The notes under the pieces were generated by a model, which did no database searches, had not been told where the DNA came from, and was given only the letters and a program-made list of their open reading frames with translations. Shown one piece after another: positions 1-11,901 of a stretch of 64,000 bases of DNA. This stretch comes from Rhynchospora pubera (Eukaryota > Streptophyta > Magnoliopsida > Poales > Cyperaceae), in contig CM051460.1 of assembly GCA_028095005.1 (NCBI GenBank), positions 16,663,501 to 16,727,500 on the forward strand, written 5' to 3'. The position numbers and the translations under genes were made by a program. Position 1 is the first letter of the stretch; every line of letters begins with the position of its first letter.

Positions 1-136
1 AAAGAAAGTTCTGTTGACTGAGACTACTGAATCTTTGCCCATTCTTCATTTTGTTAAAGATGCATATATTTAATTTTTCTGACTTCTTCATCGGAAATGT
101 TTTAAAACTGTGTAAGCATTACAAAACTTGATGCAG

Positions 137-777
137 GAACCCTGCAGGGCTTGCCATATTATGTACCTACAAGTTTGGAAGCATATCTATGGGCTTGGAG
201 TCTTACAGATATGGTACATACATATTTGTGCATACAGTGCATAGTTTCTGAACAGATTCTTTCTTTCTGTAAGAACAAAGATACAGTTTTGTTTTACTTA
301 GATAAATGAGATTCAATGGATCCTTATTTCAGCATGTAATGTCAAATGGTTGGGATTAAGAGAAGGTGACTTGCATCTCATACCTGAAAGTGCATTCTTG
401 GAATTCAAACCGCGTGATCATCAGATTTCTAAAAGCTTGCTCTCTTCTACTTTTCTTCCTGTAAGATTTTTTCTTTACATTTGGATAACCTTGCACCTGT
501 TCCTCTTTTGTTAACCAAATTTCAGCTAAGGTTCTAGACAAGGTAACTGTGCCATACTTGATTTGGGTTTTATATATTTACGGTATTATCAAGTACCTTC
601 TACTTATTGTTACTCTCATGTAATGCTTTTATATCTTTGAAGGACTCCTATAAAATGGAGCTGCAAACGATGGTTGAGGCAGGCCGTCGTGCAGAGATTG
701 AAGCACTATATTGTCATGGGTTTGATTTCTTGGGGAAGTACATTGCTGGAAAAATTGTCCAGGCTGATTACATTTGA
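137..777 (+). CDS. SPO11-family meiotic recombination protein, 3' end (partial; SPO11-2-like)
   Basis: SPO11 proteins are related to the A subunit of type II topoisomerase VI and make the double-strand breaks that start meiotic recombination. Three 3' exons are visible: 137-213, 333-460 and 643-777, each with AG acceptors and GT donors, and phases that join cleanly. The first exon reads NPAGLAILCTYKFGSISMGL, the Toprim-region strand typical of the family. The second contains WLGLREGDLHLIPESAF. The last ends in GRRAEIEALYCHGFDFLGKY followed by KIVQADYI and TGA at 775-777. The RAEIEAL helix near the C-terminus is a family hallmark. The ending resembles the SPO11-2 branch more than SPO11-1 or the TOP6A-type paralog, but that is from memory of the families, so no symbol is given. 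The 5' exons lie outside the window. No frameshift or stop is seen, so this is probably a working gene. Confidence 0.85.
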
Positions 778-1719
778 TGGTCTTCAATTTTAGATACACT
801 ATGTCTATGTCAATTAAGAAATTTATGGTGGAATTTAATATCTTATCAAAAAGAGAAGAAGAGCTGGCCAACTTCAGCTCTCGTTGATCTTTTGCAATTG
901 AAGCTGATCTAACTAAACCTCAAAGTGGAAGAAAATAATTCTTAAGTGTTTGTATCTATTTGGAAATATACTTTCTTAGTTGTAAAGCTCAGTTACATGT
1001 GCTTCGTATGTAACTATGTATTATGAGCATATGATCTCGCAAAAAGGCTATTTTTGCATATACTGTTTTGCAAGAGTTCAATTAAGTAATAAGAAAGTAC
1101 TCTTGATGTCGGAGCTACTAACCGATGCAACTAAATTAATGTGAGTGTTAAAAGAATCGAATAATACATACGAAGAGCTCAATTCAGCAATGAGTCGACG
1201 ACTTGAAACATGTCAAATATGGGGTTTTTTGTCAAATAAATATAAATGTTAGTGTTTTATTTTAACTGAAATAAAAAATAATGCTTACGCTAATCTGGGA
1301 AATTTATACAAGGAAGAATGTTAACGCTAAATGCTTTTCATCGTTTTTGGAAATTGATTACCATTGAACCTACAACACATCATATAGGAACCGTGTCAAG
1401 CTAGATATCATCGAGTGCACAAGAATTTAGCATGGTTTGGTAAGGGGGTTTCTATCATTCATTATATAGCTCCTGATTCAAAGATTTGGTCAAAATCACA
1501 CAACAGAATCACAAAACATAGTTAAGAACTATGTAAATGTAAAATAATTAATAAGATGCTGATCCAATCAAGAGTAGCAAAATATTGTACCAAAATCCAA
1601 TATATTCTCATAACCACCTTGCAAGAAAATATTTTTTCTAACCAAAAAGCAATACATCCAAAACCAAATGTTTTCAAACTAAACAAAATTCAAAATGTTT
1701 CCTCTTTGATTCGACAAGT
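778..1719. other. Intergenic, convergent 3' flanks
   Basis: AT-rich sequence between the 3' ends of the SPO11-like gene and the RPL34 gene, which point towards each other. It must hold both 3' UTRs. No coding exon, RNA gene or repeat was recognised. Confidence 0.5.
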
Positions 1720-2892
1720 TTAGCTCTTGGATGCGACCTTTTCCTTAGCCTTCTGGAGCTTCAGAACCTTCTTCACAATCTTCTGCTCCTCAACTAAAAA
1801 AGCTCTAATAATCCTACAAATAGTAAATAAAATATAAGTTACAAATATCATATGCAGAGGCATAACTAGTACCAGACCATCTAAGCACTAACTATTGCAT
1901 ATTGATCAAGTACAAGCTGGTGCATCAATCACTATTTTGGCTTTTGAGTCAGAAAGAAGCATTTCTTTTTGCATATGTTAGTTTATCCAGTTCCAAACTG
2001 GTATTTAGCAAGTTATATAATGACCTTTCTCTAACTGCGCCACCAGACAAGACACCACCATAAGCACGATTAACTGTCCTTCTGTTTCTCGGCAATCTAG
2101 ACCTTTTGTACTCAGTTGGTCTTAGGTGAGGAATCTGAGAAAAATACATATACAATTATTAATGAAATATCATACACCATCATAAGCACAATTAACTGTC
2201 TTTCTAATTCAGCTTTATTTTTCTGTTGCCTAGATACAAAGTTGTGGCTTAAATCAGATGAACACTAAACTCATCAGGAATGGACTTCACAAGCTTATAT
2301 GAATTAGAAAAGTCAAATTATAACACCATATTTTATTGGTAGTTTCACCCAAATTTAGAGCAGATAAATCCAATAATGAAAATAATAATCATAGGCATAA
2401 AGGAAGCAGAACTTACTCCTTGAATTCTCTTGCCAGTAACAGGGCATTTTGGACCACTAGCTCTTTTCTTGGTGTATTGATAAACAAGCTTCCCACCTAT
2501 AATTTTGATCAAAGCAATAATCATTCAGTACTAGTAACTTGAAGAAATTAACAAAACAAAAATCAGATCCGATAAAGAGATTACATGTATTTCTGATCTC
2601 AGTTTCCGAAGCATCAATATAGATGCAAAATTATTACATTCATCAGTTAAGCAAATCATCAATCATGATATCAAAAAAAAAAAACCAACAAAATATCCAA
2701 CAGATCAACTGAAGAACAATATAAAGCTAAAAAAGAAATATAAAAAAATGCAACCTACATTACATCACTGATCACTAAAATAAAAGCTAAATTCACCAAA
2801 AAGGAGTGGATACCTGGGGTTTTGACGACGCGAGTCTGGTTGGATTTGGTGGCGTAGCTGTGACGCTTCCTATAAGTCAACCGCTGCACCAT
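1720..2892 (-). CDS. RPL34: 60S ribosomal protein L34 (eL34)
   Basis: Component of the large cytosolic ribosomal subunit. Four exons on the minus strand, 2892-2814, 2496-2417, 2134-2025 and 1813-1720, total 363 bases and give 120 residues plus stop, the usual plant length. All introns are GT-AG and all phases match. The start reads MVQRLTYRKRHSYATKSNQT, and the middle contains SGPKCPVTGKRIQG and RPTEYKRSRLPRNRRTVNRA, which are diagnostic for eL34. The protein ends in a lysine-rich helix and VASKS. The ATG at 2892-2890 is chosen because it starts the conserved sequence. The TC-rich sequence upstream on the coding strand (about 2893-2960) fits a plant ribosomal-protein 5' leader. Nothing is broken, so the gene is likely expressed. 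Confidence 0.97.
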
Positions 2893-3024
2893 GGTTTCGC
2901 TCTTTCTCTCTTCTTCGCTTCTCTCAGGTTACGAAAATGGGAGAGAAGGAAAGAGGCGGCGGCTTGGAGAGGGAAAGAGGTGATATAACAAGAGGTCTGA
3001 TTTAAGGGGCGTGCCTTTTTTCTA

Positions 3025-4910
3025 TGACCTATATCGGACGGTCCTGATTAAATCTATCGTAAAGTATGAATTTGCAGAGCTAGAGTATAGACCCACTTAA
3101 ACAGCCAGCTATTCTAACACGTCCGATCTATTATTGATGCAGACGAATGGTTGAGATCGGTTAAGTCAGGATCAGCTACTCATCCACGTGGGAACGACCG
3201 AAAAATTTTAAAATAGTATTAAATTAATATAATATATTAAAAATAATATCAATATAATAAGTTTAATATAAATAGTATCACGAGATCGGAATCCAGGATT
3301 CCGATCTAAACTTTGATCGGATTCTGAGTTTCCGATCTAAATTTAGATCGGAATCCGAGATTCCGATCTAAGCTTTTTAATTTTTTTATATATTATTTAT
3401 TTATTTATTTAATTTATTAATTAGTTAAATAATTAGAAAAATAGATAATATATTGTAAAAATATTGAAAAAAATATGGAAAAAATCATGAATAATTAAAT
3501 TAAATTTTATATGTAATTTAGTATTTTTTAGGGAAATTAAATTTATTTTCATTTTAATTAATTTATTTAATTAAAATATAAATTTTTATAACTTATTTAA
3601 TTAAAATATAAATTTTTATAACTTATTTAATTAAATGAATTGTACCATTTAAAAAGGATTATAAATTTTCAGAATTTGCAGGGATACAAAGGCATAATCC
3701 TTTCAGAATGTTCAAAGTTTTATTAATTCTTTCTGCATTTGCAGGGATACAAAGGCATAATTTGAACATTAAAACTTTAAACATGCTTAACTTTTGATAG
3801 GAAGGTCCGTTTGGGGCGATCGAGGACATTCCGGAAAGCTGGCGACGAGAAACCCCGTAACGACCATTTTCGGACCAAAAAAACGCTCTCTGGACCTCCA
3901 AAATCCACTTTGAAAGTTTGCAAACCTAAAAACCACTCTAAACTACTAAAAATATTTTTAAAATCATAAATTAATCATTAAAAAGAGAAATGCAGTAAAT
4001 CAAGTGAATTTAGTCTTTCTTCTCCGTCTCAGTAAAACATCAATCTTGTGTGATTCCTTTCTAACGCAATCCAGAAAGTGCTTCCTTGATCATGAGACTC
4101 GATATGATTGTTTAATATATAATATGAAAATAATATATACAGAGGACGACATCCAGGACGCATATCAAATGGTTGTTTAAATTAATTAAAAATTTATACT
4201 TAATTATTCATTTTTTAATTAAATAAATTAATTAAATTTATATTTAATTAAATGGAAAATATATTTAATTTTCCAAAAAAAATACTAAATTACATATAAA
4301 ATTTTTTTAATTATTCCTGATTTTTTTATATTTTTTCAATATTTTTAGAATATATTATCTATTTTTCTAATTAATAAACTAATAAAAGGAAAAAAATTTA
4401 ATTTTCCCAAAAAATACTAAATTACATATAAAATTTAGTTTAATTATTCCTGATTTTTTCCATATTTTTTCAATATTTTTACAATATATTATCTATTTTT
4501 CTAATTATTTAACTAATTAATAAATTCAATAAATAAATAAATAAATAATATAAAAAAAATTAAAAAGCTTAGATCGGAATCTCGGATTCCGATCTAAGCT
4601 TAGATCGGAAACTCAGAATCTGATCAAAGCTTAGATCGGAATCCTGGATTCCGATCTAACGTTCGGAATCCAGGATTCCGATCTCGTGATACTATTTATA
4701 TTAAACTTATTATATTGATATTATTTTTAATATATTATATTAATTTAATACTATTTTTTAAAATTTCGGTGGGAACGAGATCCTCTGTTATGTTATGGGC
4801 TTATTGGTTGGAATTGGATAGTCATTATTATTTCAGATCCGTAACAGAAAAGAAGTGATACCGCCCAGATCTAGATGGGCCGTGCAGCCCAGCTGAACAT
4901 AATGCTAACA
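3025..4910. repeat. Long repeat region carrying a fold-back element (copy 1)
   Basis: The sequence from about 3025 (TATATCGGACGGTCCTGATTA) to about 4910 (GCCCAGCTGAACATAATGCT) matches, in the same orientation, about 13672-14330. The shared flanks include CGTAAAGTATgAATTTGCA, CGTCCGATCTA and TTGATGCAGACGAAT. The two copies therefore come from one longer repeat unit, and the fold-back element below is its core. The boundaries are approximate. Confidence 0.65.
3197..4770. mobile_element. Fold-back element with long inverted arms, copy 1
   Basis: The left arm (about 3197-3560) starts CCGAAAAATTTTAAAATAGT and is matched in reverse complement by the right arm ending ACTATTTTTTAAAATTTCGG near 4768. 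Both arms carry a cluster of the imperfect palindrome GATCGGAATCCAGGATTCCGATC-type (3286-3376 and 4572-4684). These clusters are followed by AT-rich inverted sequence up to about 3650 and from about 4180. The centre (about 3650-4170) is unique. No transposase is visible, so this is a non-autonomous element. A shorter relative lies at 13921-14272. The arms could form a hairpin of several hundred bases and be a source of small RNAs, which is inference. Confidence 0.75.
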
Positions 4911-4924
4911 CTTACACTATCGCA

Positions 4925-5387
4925 ATCCCGTTTCAACAGTTGATCGTTTTGTTTTGTCTCTTCGGAAAGTTAACGAAATTATTTTTCTGTTTTGTTCGTT
5001 AAACAAAACGATTAATGAAACTAGTCTCTTTGATTTCGTTTATTTTTGTTTAATCGTTTTAGGTCATTTTTATATATTTTTTAAATATTTATGAACAAAT
5101 TTTGATGAACTGGGAATATTGTAGTATCAAACCGGTTAGTTATATATCCTAAATAGGAAACACATGTATAAAAATTAATTGTCAAAGTAACAAATAGAAC
5201 ACAGTTACACATTTTGAAATAGAAAAACATGTATAAAAATTAAATATCAGTCAATTGATCGTTTAGATAGTTTTGATTGTTTTTTGAAATGAAACGGTTA
5301 ACGCAAATTAATTTTTATTTCGTGCTATAAATGAAACAGTTTACGAAAATAGATTGTTTCGTGATGGTTTCTTTGCAGGCCTACTTT
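4925..5387. repeat. Degenerate hAT-like element rich in TTTCGTTAA / TTAACGAAA motifs
   Basis: The region is full of TTTCGTTAACG-like words in both orientations. It ends GATGGTTTCTTTGCAGGCCTAC, whose reverse complement resembles the TAGGGCTGCAAAACGG terminus of the element at 38787-41757. A matching left terminus could not be identified. Called as a relic of the same family with modest confidence. Confidence 0.4.
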
Positions 5388-5803
5388 CGATTATGTCAAT
5401 AGAAATTACGTGATAGAAAAATGAATTGAACTTTAATCACTTCAATTTAGTTGTCTGGCGAAATATATGTTGTCTTAATTTAACACAAAAAATGTAAAAA
5501 AAAAGGTTGTTTTTTTTTTTTTGTGTGTTTCTCAGAACTATAAAATTTTGCTTCTACTTACGCTTATACAACGGATAGTTCAAAAAAGACCAGACAAATT
5601 TTTGCTTCTACTTGCGCTTTATACAATGAATAATTAAAAAACGAACAGACACTAGGCTTCCAATTACAGTTCCAGTTTCATTTCAGTATTGAAGTTAAAT
5701 TTGAGTCAAAGTGATCAGGGCAAAAATTTGATCATTTCATTCGCAATAAAAAGGATGTTCTGCAACGATTAAGGTTGTGAAAAGAAGCTCTTAACTCATT
5801 CAA
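5388..5803. other. Non-coding AT-rich stretch
   Basis: Contains short T and A runs near 5500 and a locally duplicated phrase (TTTGCTTCTACTTGCGCTT-like at about 5548 and 5600). No gene or element boundary was recognised. Confidence 0.4.
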
Positions 5804-5972
5804 GGGGCCGTTTGGATGTTGTAGGAATTTAGGAAATTTGCAATTCTAGGCATAAATTTGTTGGGAAGTGTGTAACTTTGTGAAGAGTTTGGATTGTTTA
5901 TAATAAATTTGGCATATGAAATTCCGGGAATTTGCAATTCCCTCTTATTCCAACCCCATCCAAACGCCCCCC
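5804..5972. mobile_element. MITE with GGGGCCGTTTGGAT terminal inverted repeats
   Basis: Starts GGGGCCGTTTGGATG and ends CATCCAAACGCCCCC, giving perfect-core inverted termini about 15 bases long. It is flanked by CAA on both sides, a possible 3-bp target duplication as for PIF/Harbinger-type elements. The interior phrase GGGAAGTGTGTAACTTTGTG reappears in reverse complement in the element at 42747-42940, so both belong to one family. Non-coding. Confidence 0.7.
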
Positions 5973-6413
5973 AAAAAAAGTTCCACTCTAGTTCAAGTTC
6001 AATTTGTTTGACATAGTTTTTGTTATTAGCTTGAGTTAGATTTAATTAAGTTCAAAAGCATTTTAGCTGACTCGTTCAAGTTCAACTTAAAATAACTTGC
6101 TACGTGGTAAAGTTATTAGGCTTGTAATATTAGCTCTTAATATGACAATTTTATTTTAATTAATTTTTCAAGTATAAATGTCAAATTTATTAGAAAATCC
6201 ATAACATGGTAGCTACAACATAAACAATCTAGAAAAGATTGAACATTAACCAATAATTAGTTTGCACTTTAATTATTGAACGCAATATGAAAAGATATAA
6301 AGATTGCAAAAATTAAGCTCGAACTCAATTCGTGTTAAAAATAGCTTGAGCTCAATAGTTGGGTTGATTTTCAGCTTGAGCTTGACTCATCTTGATTCAT
6401 AATCAAATTAACT
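5973..6413. other. Non-coding sequence with repeated AGCTTGAGCTC-like words
   Basis: AT-rich, with several copies of TTGAGCT / AGCTCGAACTC words around 6320-6400. No gene was recognised. Its end (6414-6430) is the left target-site duplication of the LINE that follows. Confidence 0.4.
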
Positions 6414-6430
6414 AGAGCTAAGATTAATTT

Positions 6431-7666
6431 CATAATCAAATTAACTAGAGCAAAGACTTGCGATGGGCTAGAGTTCAGGTGGAACTCAAAGAGTCTGAAG
6501 TAGTGCCAGACGAGCACACCTTCGAGCTGACGAGAGATTCAGGCAAGAAGGAGCTACTCAACATCAAGTACACTGTTGAAGATGATGAGTTGCTGAGAAC
6601 CCAGCCTCTGCTGGAGTGGTCCCCAAAAGATTATGCAGATGCATGTGCTAAGTTGGACAGGGAACAACAAAACCCCTTCTCAGCACCGCCAGGTTTTGAG
6701 ATGATGCAAAATAGTAATCAAGTAGGTTCCACTGCTAGCTCAGGTGGCTCTGGTAATTTTCAAAACTAAAATCTCTTTCCCCCCTTTCCTGTGAATCCCT
6801 CTTATTTCACTGGAATAACAGGCTGTTACCCACATAATTTCATACCTAACTGTGGTATTAGCCCTGGTATGGGTCCTGGTTTCAATGGGAATTTCACAAT
6901 TGGTTCTAGTAGTGGTCATGGCATGGGTATTGGCTTCTTTGGGAATTCTAACAGTGGCTCTAGTAGTGGTCACGGCATGGGTACTGGCTTTAATGGGAAC
7001 TCTAGTAGTGGCCCTGGTTTCAATGGAAACTTCAATCAGGGTTTTGTCTCTGAAAATAACTTCAAGGGGCAAAAGAATAAAAATAAGAAGAAAAAATTTA
7101 CCAAACCGAATGGTAAATTCCAGAATAGAAAGGGTAATGGTGTCTCCATTAATGAAAGGAATGGGGATAGAAAGCAAAGTTCTCAGACTTTAGTTAACTC
7201 TGGGTCAGTTGAAAAGGAGAAAGAAGAGGTTGCTGATAGTCAGACTTCTGAGCAAGTAGAAGAAATTGGTGAAATTGAAGAGTTAAGAGCTGCCAACAAA
7301 GCACTTATCTTCCAGCTCAAGAGGGAGAGAGAGAAGATTGTTGAGAAAGGAAAAGGCATTGCTAATAAGGAGAAACAACTTACTGTAGCTCCAGCTCACA
7401 ACTCAGTTCCTAATTCAGAAGGTATAACTTCTCACTTACTTGCTCAATTCACTCCTTTTAGTAATTTGAATGATTCCCAACTGGTTAGTTTATTTGAAGA
7501 CATGGGAATCTCTTTAGGTACTAATACTTCTGATAGTATAGTTTGTATTAAGTACTTGAAACAACTGGAAACAGATAATCTGCTTCAAATTCTTGATGGT
7601 TTGTCAAATACCATTAGGAACAGAAATCCTTCCAAGGATTGTTTTCGGTTTCCTTCCTCTCAATGA
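6431..7666 (+). pseudogene. LINE ORF1 (gag-like), 5'-truncated with one internal stop
   Basis: One frame runs from the element's 5' edge to TGA at 7664-7666, with a single in-frame TAA at 6767-6769. The visible protein starts near LRWARVQVELKE, the strand that follows the DUF4283-type RNA-binding region in many plant LINE ORF1 proteins. Next comes a Gly/Asn/Ser-rich stretch with repeats of the type GHGMGxGFxGN (about 6880-7050) and a lysine-rich basic patch (7060-7140, KNKNKKKKF). A probable coiled coil follows (about 7260-7350, EEIGEIEELRAANKALIF). The zinc knuckle normally found in this family is not seen and may have been lost with the 5' end. The stop overlaps the ORF2 start as ATGA, which suggests termination-reinitiation of translation. 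Confidence 0.8.
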
Positions 7667-10600
7667 ACCTAAAAATGCTAAATTGGAATATTAGGGGATT
7701 AGGTATTAATGAGAAAAGAATTTTTCTCTCTGAACTTATAACTAAGGAACATCTAGACATAATTTGTATCCAAGAAACAAAAAAAGAAGCTTTTACTAAT
7801 AGATTCTTAAAATCTATTAATAAGCACTTTTTCTGGAACTTTTTTTTACCTTCTAGAGGTAGTTCAGGAGGCATTTTATTAGGATATAGAGAATCAGTTT
7901 TAGAATGTATTAATTGGGACATTAGAGATTTTACAATCTCATTCACTCTAGAAAATAGGACTGACCATACAAGATGGATTTGCACATCAGTATATGGTCC
8001 TGTGTTGGCCTCTTTCAAACTTGCCTTCTGGCAAGAACTAGTAGACTTAGGGACTTCTATTACTCTACCTTGGATCATTGGAGGTGATTTCAATATCATC
8101 AGGTGGAGAAATGAAAAGGTAGGGGTAAGTTTTGACATCAGAAACATGACTTTTTTTAATGACTGGATTAATGCTTTTGACTTAACTGACCTCAAATGTA
8201 GTGATAGAAAGTACACCTGGGTGAAAAGCATTAGAAGCAAACAAAGAGCTTACTTAGATAGATTTTTTGCTAATCCTGAGTGGATGTCAAAATTTTCAGT
8301 CACACTCACCTATAGTTTAAGTAGGGTCTATTCAGACCATTCTCCCATAATTTTAACCTCCAACCCGACTAGCAACAGGAACAATTTTAATTCCTTTAAG
8401 TTTGAAAAACACTGGTTGGAACACTCTGATTTAATTGAGAGAGTTCCTTCTTGGTGGTCGTCCATTCCTACCCTCTCTAATAAGAGTCATAGCTGGACAA
8501 TTAAAATTGCCAGCATGAGGAGGAAATTTAGAGGGTGGAGTGCTAATCTCAATAAGGAGATTAGAGATAAAAAATCAATCCTTATTCAAAATATAAAAGG
8601 CCTTGAATTAACACATGATGATAGGGATCTATTTGAGGATGAGATTGATAACTACTTCAACTACAAGAAGGAATTAGCCGATATCTTCTCCGAGGAAGAA
8701 ATTTCTTGGAGACAAAAATCTAGATTTCTTTGGCTGAAAAAAGGTGATGCAAACACCAATTTTTTTCATTCCATAGTCAATCATAAAACAGAACTAATCA
8801 CATCTCTCATCTTATAATAGATGGATCTGAATGTAGAGATCCCAGAAGAATCCATGCTCATGTCATGGAATTCTATGCCAATCTCTTTGGCAAAAAAGGA
8901 TCTATCTATAACCATTTGTCTGATGATATTTGGAACAATGATGAGACTATTTCTGAAACTGACAATAGAGCTCTTGTAGCTCCCTTCTCTGAACAAGAGA
9001 TTAGAAATGCAGTCTTTGGTATGGGTGCTGATAAAGCACCAGGACCAGATGGTTTCCCAATGATGTTTTATCAACATTTTTGGGATACCTTGAAAGATAG
9101 CTTAATTGACATGTTCAAGGATTTCCATAGTGGTAATCTTAACCTCGCACACCTAAATAGGGCTGTTATTAGTTTAATCCCTAAAGTCAAGGATGCTGCT
9201 AGCATAAAAGACTTTCGACCAATTAGCTTAATAAATTGTAGTTTCAAGACCTTTACTAAAGTTCTTGCCAATAGAATTGCTCCTATTTTGGAAAAAAATC
9301 ATCCAACCCTCTCAGAGTGCCTTCCTTAAAGGGAGATACATTTTAGATGGGGTTGTAGCAGCACACAAAGTGCTACATTCAATCAAAAATAGTAAAGAAA
9401 AAGGCATTCTCTTGAAGTTAGATTTTGAGAAAGCTTTTGACTATTTAGATTGGGATTTTCTTCTTAACAGCCTAAGGCAAAGGGGCTTTAATAACATTTG
9501 GATTGATTGGATTAAAGCCACTCTAATTGAAGGAAGAACTACTGTCAACATTAATGGCTCTTTAGGGAACTTTTTTCCTTGTAAAAGAGGACTCAGACAA
9601 GGGGACCCCTTATCCCCATACCTCTTCATTCTAGCAACATAAGGTTTAGCAAAAATAATTTCCAAAGGCTATGAAGCTGGCCATTTTCAAGGATTAGGAC
9701 CTATTTTAAGTAATGGAAGGAAGTTAATTCATCTACAATATGCAGATGATACACTTCTCTTTCTTAAAGCCGACTTAAGTTTGATTGAGAAGTTTCAATG
9801 GGCCTTGAAAGCTTTTGAGGGCATTTCAGGACTAAAAATGAACTTCTCCAAATCAGAAATTGTTCCCTTAAACATCAGCATTGAGGAGTCCAACCAATAT
9901 GCTGATCTGCTTCATTGCAAATTAAGCAATTTGCCAATGAAATACTTAGGCATTCCACTCCATTGGAAGAACCCTAGTAAGAGTAGTTGGGAGGCAATGA
10001 TTGATAAAATTAGAGCCAAACTTCCCTCTTGGAAAGGCAAAATGCTCTCCATTGGAGGTAGAGTTACCCTAATTAATTCCACTCTATCTGCCATCCCACT
10101 CTATCTGCCATCCCACTCTATCTATTAGCCATTTTTAAAGCTCCTGTATGGGTTATTAAATCTATAGATAGAATTCGCAAGGCCTTTCTTTGGGGAGGAG
10201 CCAAAAGCACTACCGACAGTAAGGCCATTAATCTAGTCAATTGGTCCACCATTTGTAATAACAAAGATTTTGGTGGATGGGGCATTCTAAATTTGAGGAA
10301 TATGAATATGGCCCTTTTAAGTAAATGGGCTTGGAAATTCTTCTATAAAGACAATTCGAGTATTTGGTTGGACATTATTAGATCCAAATATAAATTTCAT
10401 AACTCCTCTAGTCTCTCACCTTTTTGGAAATCCATTAATAAAGTAATGAATTTTGTTAAATTAGGCAGTTCTAGAATTGTAGGAGATGGGTCAACTATTT
10501 CCTTCTGGCATGACAGGTGGTTTGATAACACAATCATGTCTCAAAGATTTCCAAATTTGTTTGACAAAGTGAAAAAAGATCACTTTTCCATCGCACAGAT

Positions 10601-11339
10601 TTGAAACAAAGGTAATCCTAATTTTAGACTAAAAAGAGGTGCAAATTTAATTCTTAGACTTGAAAAAGCTGAAGCTTGTAACATTCTTAATAACTTAGCT
10701 TTTATAGACAAAAGAGACAGTGCAATTTGGCATTGGGACAGTAAGGGTTTCTCGGTAAAATCTATGTACTCTTTTCTGAGTAATGGAGGTATCACCATTC
10801 CCTTAAAAGAATCAATTTGGGACTTAAAAGTTCCTTTAAAATACAAGCTTTTTCTTTGGTTAGTCATAGAAAACAAAGTGCCGACTAGAAATAACCTTTG
10901 TATTAAAGGCTGGCAAGGCTCAATTACTTGCAATTTTTGCACTCAAGATGAATCAGTTGATCATATTTTCTTGCACTGTACTTATGCTTCTTTTTTTTGG
11001 GATATAGTTTCAAGGGTACTCCCAAATGGTCAGTTATTAGATAGAAGTTCTATTAATAATTTGTGGAGTTCTATAGTTCATCTTGATAATAAAAATTGCA
11101 TGTTCTTTAAGAACTTGTTAGCTGCCTGGTTATGGGTGTTATGGTTTGAAAGGAACAGTAGAACTTTCAGTTCTACTAATGGTAAATCTAAATTTACCAC
11201 CATTTTCTCAACCTTGCACCTAATGCACTTCTGGACAGGGAAAAGTACTGACTTAGAGCATCATGTCAGGCGGGAGATGGACAGTAACAACACAATTGGG
11301 GTCCAAGAAACAGAAGATGAAGACCTTCTTGATGGCTGA
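7663..11339 (+). pseudogene. LINE ORF2: APE endonuclease - reverse transcriptase - zf-RVT, inactivated
   Basis: ORF2 nicks target DNA and reverse-transcribes the element RNA. Endonuclease motifs appear in order: NWNIRGLG (7681), IQETK, GGDFNIIR and YSDHSPI (8329). Reverse transcriptase motifs are KAPGPDGFP, RPISLINC, QSAFLKGRYILDG, KLDFEKAFD, RGLRQGDPLSP and QYADDT (about 9736). The C-terminal zf-RVT cysteine/histidine motif lies near 10900-11000. Lesions: a frameshift near 8790, one extra A near 9297, TAA at 9640-9642, a 17-bp tandem duplication near 10085-10120 that shifts the frame, and TGA at 10602-10604. The true start is taken as ATG at 7663 because NLKMLNWN begins the nuclease fold. 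An ATG in the same frame at 7639 would add eight residues. Confidence 0.93.
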
Positions 11340-11570
11340 AGTACTTTGATTGTGTCCTGGGTTCTTTTTGTATATATTTTGCTAGACTTGTGTTCTGGGT
11401 TCGGCTTTGCTTGCCGAAGCTTTCTGTTTTGTTTTTTCTTCTGCTTTCTTACTTTACTTTTGATGATCATATGTTATGATCCTTTCTGTAATACCACTCT
11501 TCGCAAGTAAAGTATGCAGGCTACCATGCTTTGGGTAGCTATCTTTCAAAAAAAGAGCTAAGATTAATTT

Positions 11571-11901
11571 GCTCCGACTCGGTTCGCTGATAGTCCTAAT
11601 TACTGGAATCATGTCTTCAAATATTGGAATAAAGAATTGAGGAAGGAATTAAAATATAAAATGTAAAAAGAAATAAAGTGATATCATCAGATGAAGACCC
11701 TCAAAAAAAAACAAAAAAAATTCTCATCAGATGAATCTGAAAGAAAAACAACTGCATTGACTCTTGAAAATAAGCATGCATACCTAAGTGGCTAAGTTCT
11801 AATCAAATCCACCTCGCTACGAAACATAAATAGAAATTTTAATGGCTTATCAGCACAGACAAGACAACCACACAACAAAACACAGAACAAATTAACTACT
11901 C
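11571..11901. other. 3' flank of ubiquitin-like gene A
   Basis: AT-rich sequence downstream of gene A (which runs leftwards). It probably holds the 3' UTR of gene A. No other feature was seen. Confidence 0.4.

Larger units (their letters stand above)
6431..11553 (+). mobile_element. LINE (plant L1-type) retrotransposon, 5'-truncated, copy 1
   Basis: Flanked by a perfect 17-bp target-site duplication, AGAGCTAAGATTAATTT, at 6414-6430 and 11554-11570. It has the two-ORF layout of plant L1 elements, a short 3' UTR (11340-11546) and a short A-tail. The 5' end starts inside ORF1, so this is a truncated insertion. The first about 20 bases inside the element (CATAATCAAATTAACTAGAG) repeat the host sequence just upstream of the target site, as if the 5' junction was made by copying local DNA. 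A hairpin (GCTACC...GGTAGC, 11520-11540) sits just before the tail. Both ORFs carry stops or frameshifts, so the copy is dead. Confidence 0.93.

Noticed and set aside
3280..4690. Repeated GATCGGAATCC palindromes considered as a CRISPR-like array
   Set aside because: Spacing is irregular, repeats are palindromic and lie in mirrored arms of one element in a plant genome.
7614..8240. Minus-strand 208-residue frame
   Set aside because: Antisense of the LINE endonuclease domain.
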